This document shows, one piece after another, positions 60,480-64,000 of a DNA stretch of 64,000 nucleotides. The stretch lies in assembly GCA_028583405.1 (NCBI GenBank), contig CM053246.1, positions 6,942,459 through 7,006,458 on the forward strand. The letters run 5' to 3'. The notes below the pieces were generated by a model, which saw nothing but the letters and a program-made list of their open reading frames with translations, was not told the DNA's origin and ran no database searches. This DNA is from Pogonophryne albipinna. Its lineage: Eukaryota > Chordata > Actinopteri > Perciformes > Artedidraconidae. Both the position numbers and the translations under genes were made by a program. Every line of letters begins with the position of its first letter. The first letter of the stretch is position 1.

Positions 60480-61497
60480 ACATGCCTGCATTGCAACATA
60501 TATCAAGTAAATTGCAAAACAACTGCAACTGCATTGCTACAATCCCAAACCACTACTTGTAATGGCAGCCAGCTCTGGACACTATTGGAGCGATGCAAGG
60601 CAGTCCATGAAACTGATTGCTTCTCTCTGCAAGTGAAGACACGCAAGGTGTGGCCCTTAGTGTGGGTGGGACCTTGGACATGCTGCGTGATGTTAAAGCA
60701 CTCCAATAGTGACAGAAACTCAGCGGCAAAGGTGCAGGTGCTGGAGTCCACGTGGATGTTAAAATCACCTAGCAGTAGTGTGGATGGGGACATGGAGCAG
60801 ATTGAGGTGAGAAGCTCAGACAACTCAGACATGAATGAGGTGGAAGGTTTAGGGGGGGCGGTAAATGAGGACGACCTGCTGCTTTGAGGGGGCAGCCACT
60901 GAGAAGGCAATGCACTCAAGTGAGATTTTATTCGTCACAAGCAGCTGTTTGACAGGGATATCTGCTCTGTGGATGACTGCCAGCCCACCACCACGACCAA
61001 TGGAGCGGGGCTGTTGGAGATAATCATAACCTGGGGGGGGTGGCTAGGTTGAGTGTGAGGAAGTCCTGTTGGTTTTGCCATGTCTCAGTGAGGCAGAGAA
61101 AATCCAATTTCCTATCAATGATGATTTCATTAATAAGTGATGCTTTGTTGTTAAGGGAGCGGGTATTTAACAACATGAATGTGTGGGAGTTGTTATATGT
61201 TGCAATGGCTGGTAAAACAGTGATGCCATCAACACAGGCCAAGGGCTTCAGGTTAACACTGCACACGTGTGGTTTGTTGTGATGACGTAAGTGGGCGGTG
61301 ACGGGGCGCCGGGACCACACAGTTGGGATAGTGTCAGCTGAGCCGGTGTAAACAAACCCACGTTTGGAACCTCTATGGACATACCTGGGTCTGCCAACTC
61401 GTAACAGCCCGAGGTATTCAATGACTGACAGACATAGAGGGGGTATAGTGAAGTGGTTGATCCTAAAAAGTTGCGAGGCGGAATAACGAAGCATCAC
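60480..61497 (-). pseudogene. LINE N-terminal region and endonuclease fragment
   Basis: Minus strand from 61497. A leader peptide is followed by MLLNTRSLNNKASLINEIII, then DFLCLTETW, the start of an apurinic-type endonuclease. After a shift PKPSTSFMSELSELLTSICS follows, with STLLLGDFNIHVD (the GDFN catalytic box) and QGPTHTKGHTL, ending near 60500. The SDH box and the reverse transcriptase are absent. It is the 5' half of a LINE ORF2, the reverse of the usual truncation. GC-rich sequence at 61500-61975 may be its 5' UTR. Confidence 0.82.
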
Positions 61498-62552
61498 GAT
61501 GGTATGATGCTAACGTTAGCACAGCGTTAGCTGTGGTCGCGGATCGGCCAGGAGAATGCGCTATCAGCCAAGAGTACAGATGAATCAGGACAGCAGGCAG
61601 CCTGTCCAGGAAGCGACTCAAGGACTGACAGCACTGAGGAGAGATGGTGGAAGTTGAAGAAGTTTGCCGCAGAGGAGCACCGGTGGTGGCCAGAGCAGGC
61701 TAGCCTGAGCAGGTAGTACTAGGCTAGCTTCTGATCGCCGTCAGACTGGCTGGGTGGAGAGGACCGTTGTTGTGTCTTTTGTGGCAGAACAAAATCAAAC
61801 AGCAGCTAAGCAGGTGATACAGTGAAGCAGGATCGGGACTCAAAACGGGAAAATGAGACGGAGAATCGGGCTTGTCGTCAGATGGAGCCACTAACGTTAG
61901 CGATAGCGTTAGCCCTGAAGCAGGAGCAGGTGAGCAACATTAGCAGCTTCTCTGTCCGAAAATGTATCTGCCGAGTTTTGGACCAACGTTTCTACCTCAG
62001 TTTCCATACGTTCAGTGGCTTGCACACGCTGTTCTGGACACTTTTGTAACACCCGATCGCAACTTTTTACGGATGCTCCGCTTCCGGCCTATCCACCCTG
62101 CTACACCGGCGAACAGACAACGCCAGCGTCCTCTCTCTCCAAAAGTGTTGCGTCACAAAAAAATATATTTAAAAAAATAAATAAAAATCGAATGAATCTG
62201 AAAACTTTTCACAGACCCCCTGGCAGAGTGCCACGGACCCCCGGGGGGTCGCGGACCCCACTTTGAGAACCACTGCTCTAGAATGATAGGAAAGGAGGTT
62301 TCAAACTTCCTTTATAACCTCCTTTAGCTTAGGAACCACTGGAGCTCCCTAAAGGCCCTGTCACACTGTCCCGAAATTGACTCCCGATGGACACACGAAT
62401 ATGGAATTGTGAATTTCGTACGAAGATGGCCCCGAACTTGGTCATCGGCCAAGCAACAGCTGAAGCAACAGCCGAAGCAAGTACGATGCCTACAGAAGGC
62501 CACACGATGGCACCCGAACCTCACACGAAGGCGACACGTGACCTCCCGATGG

Positions 62553-62560
62553 TATAAAAG
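62553..62560 (+). promoter_or_regulatory. TATA box of the MADF gene
   Basis: TATAAAAG, 87 bp upstream of the ATG at 62647 and embedded in the GC-richer end region of the element. Confidence 0.6.
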
Positions 62561-62646
62561 CTTCGGCCGTGTGGGAAATCAAATTCTTGATCGGAGATTA
62601 TTGGGAGCAGAACACAAGGTAAATTCTACTTTAATTCTACGTTAAC

Positions 62647-64000
62647 ATGCCACCCAAGGCAGGGAGAGGCAGACGGAAGAAGCTGGCTGTTAAATACACT
62701 CAGAAGAGGAAACCAGAGGAAACCGAGGTCCAAGAACACAGCACTGAGTCTGCAACCAGAGAGAGAAAGGGGAGGAAATGCAAGAAAGTCGGGCCAACTA
62801 AAACTCCAGAGCGGCCCCCAGAGGGTTCCAGGTCTCCTCAGCAGTCCGAAGAGTCTCGGCAGCATTCACCTTCTCCTCGTCGTAACAGACATCCCGAATC
62901 CTCGGAGGATGAAGGTAAATATTTCTAACTTATTTTTGGTATGGATGGGGGCAGGCTTCGAGTTATAAACTGTGCTCTATGGGGAGTCTGCTGCTGCGTG
63001 TGAGTGTGTGTGGGTACGCACGCACGCGCGCACACACTCACACGCATCAGCAGCAGCCCTCTCTCTACTTGCTACAAACTTAAATATGAAAAGGTTCAAC
63101 TACACACACACACATCATCGGCATAGATTGCGTAATAATGTATTGCGCAACTTGGAGGTGCAGTGCAGGCATATTGTCATTCAAGAGATGCGTAGTTCTT
63201 TTGGAAAGCATGTTTTTCTTTTAGTCTATTTACCTCGTTAACGTAAAAAATACTCATTACATTGACACATGCATTATTTGTGATTAAAATAATGGTTGTT
63301 GGTAATGTATTAGCGACCCCCACAGATGTATAGCTTCACTGCGTCCGTGGGAGCTCAGACCCCTCCTTATGTGAGCTCAGCTCCCATTGGCTCCTACATA
63401 ACTCGAACCCTGGATGGGGGGCAAGAGGGGTAATTGATTTTGTTATATATTCTCATACATTGTTGTCCTGCATGTACTTAATTTGTTTTTCATTTGGTAT
63501 ATTTTCAGATGAGTCAGCCTCCCCCGCCCTCCCTGCAGGCAAGTCCAAGCCTGAAGTGGGCAAGGGCGACAAAGGGAAAGACAAGGCCCAGAAGGAGAAC
63601 CCACCCCCTGGTGTATCATACAGCTTCACAGAGGCGCAGGAGGAGGCAATCGCTTGCTGGGTGAAGAGTAAGAAGCTACTGTATGACATGAAGGACAAAC
63701 AGTACAAAGAGAAGGCATTAAAGAGGCACCTATGGGAGGGAAAGGCTGCGGAATACGGGTTAGATTGTAAGTAGAAAAAAATGTACATTTCAATTACTTT
63801 CAGATACTTGACATACATTGCTGCCAATGAACATTTCAATGATTGGACAAATTATTTGTTTTGATTTCTGTCATTGCAGATCATTCAATTCTGAAATGGT
63901 ATCAAACACAGAGGACTCGATTCTCAAAGCTGCGGGAGGGCCAACCCAAGAAGAAATCCCAGAAGAGGTCTGGTGATGGTCTGTCGAGTGGTGACGAGGA
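62647..64000 (+). CDS. MADF/Myb-SANT-like DNA-binding protein, partial
   Basis: Three exons are visible: 62647-62914, 63509-63766 and 63880-64000, the last running off the window. All splice sites are GT-AG and the phases agree. The N-terminus (MPPKAGRGRRKKLAVKYTQK) is very basic, followed by an S/P/E/R-rich disordered stretch to residue about 110. Exon 2 then holds an MADF-type helix region: YSFTEAQEEAIACWVKSKKL, KALKRHLWEGKAAEYGLD. Exon 3 adds YHSILKWYQTQRTRFSKLRE and a basic tail. In Harbinger elements such a protein binds DNA and brings the nuclease to the ends. No disruption is seen, so it may be functional; host exaptation is also possible. Confidence 0.75.

Larger units (their letters stand above)
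62353..64000 (+). mobile_element. Left part of a probable PIF/Harbinger transposon
   Basis: After TAA (62350-62352) comes AGGCCCTGTCACACTGTCCC, a terminus style I associate with Harbinger-type elements, whose target is TWA. Subterminal cacacgaa/cgaagatgg motifs repeat up to 62540. It contains a MADF-domain gene, the usual partner gene of the Harbinger nuclease. The right part lies outside the window, so the class is inferred. Confidence 0.5.

Noticed and set aside
60474..60887. 137-codon plus-strand open frame
   Set aside because: Antisense shadow of the minus-strand LINE endonuclease (GDFN box on the other strand).

Overview
The window reads as teleost fish DNA, probably a spiny-rayed (percomorph) fish; the species rank is inference. 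The support is the repeat content: many hAT DNA transposons with typical fish termini, L2/CR1-like LINEs, DIRS tyrosine-recombinase retrotransposons, TTAA-flanked MITEs, a PIF/Harbinger-type MADF gene, long CA microsatellites, AT-rich intergenic DNA and spliced genes with GT-AG introns. Almost everything recognisable is mobile-element derived. The only candidate host coding sequence is a 30-codon terminal exon at 2508-2597, whose gene I do not recognise.

Layout. 1-5 kb: presumed last intron and 3' flank of the host gene, with a small hAT at 1257-2115. 5-12 kb: a decayed autonomous ZMYM1-like hAT (5622-8300), a hAT-like element (8764-9595) and a hAT-like non-autonomous element (10126-11635). 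12-18 kb: a long-inverted-repeat element, a LINE 3' fragment in which a 33-bp coding segment has grown into a 36-unit minisatellite (14560-15747), and a 5'-truncated L2-like LINE. 18.8-22 kb: a BED-finger hAT pseudogene and a 2.2-kb fold-back element with about 500-bp terminal inverted repeats. 23-27 kb: dispersed repeats, small MITEs and a CA array. 27.35-31.95 kb: a full-length hAT with an intact two-exon, 632-residue transposase. 32.6-36.5 kb: a longer L2-like LINE with a 2A-like motif. 36.8-41.5 kb: a DIRS element split by at least two hATs. 41.5-48.8 kb: mostly unassigned AT-rich DNA with one hAT and one palindromic MITE. 48.84-50.9 kb: the left part of a TTAA-flanked transposon carrying an intact four-exon gene for a P2X7 C-terminal (ballast) domain protein, convergent with a transposase-like gene that is cut by a second DIRS fragment (50.9-52.1 kb). 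54-62 kb: stacked hATs and TTAA elements, one hAT holding a LINE endonuclease fragment and a 105-unit CA array. 62.35-64 kb: a three-exon MADF-domain gene running off the window.

Eight hAT insertions keep perfect 8-bp target duplications, and six of these have a central TA. The two most interesting loci are the intact ballast-domain gene riding in a TTAA transposon and the apparently complete hAT at 27353-31951. There is no bacterial-style operon, CRISPR array or phage system here, and I saw no tRNA or rRNA gene.
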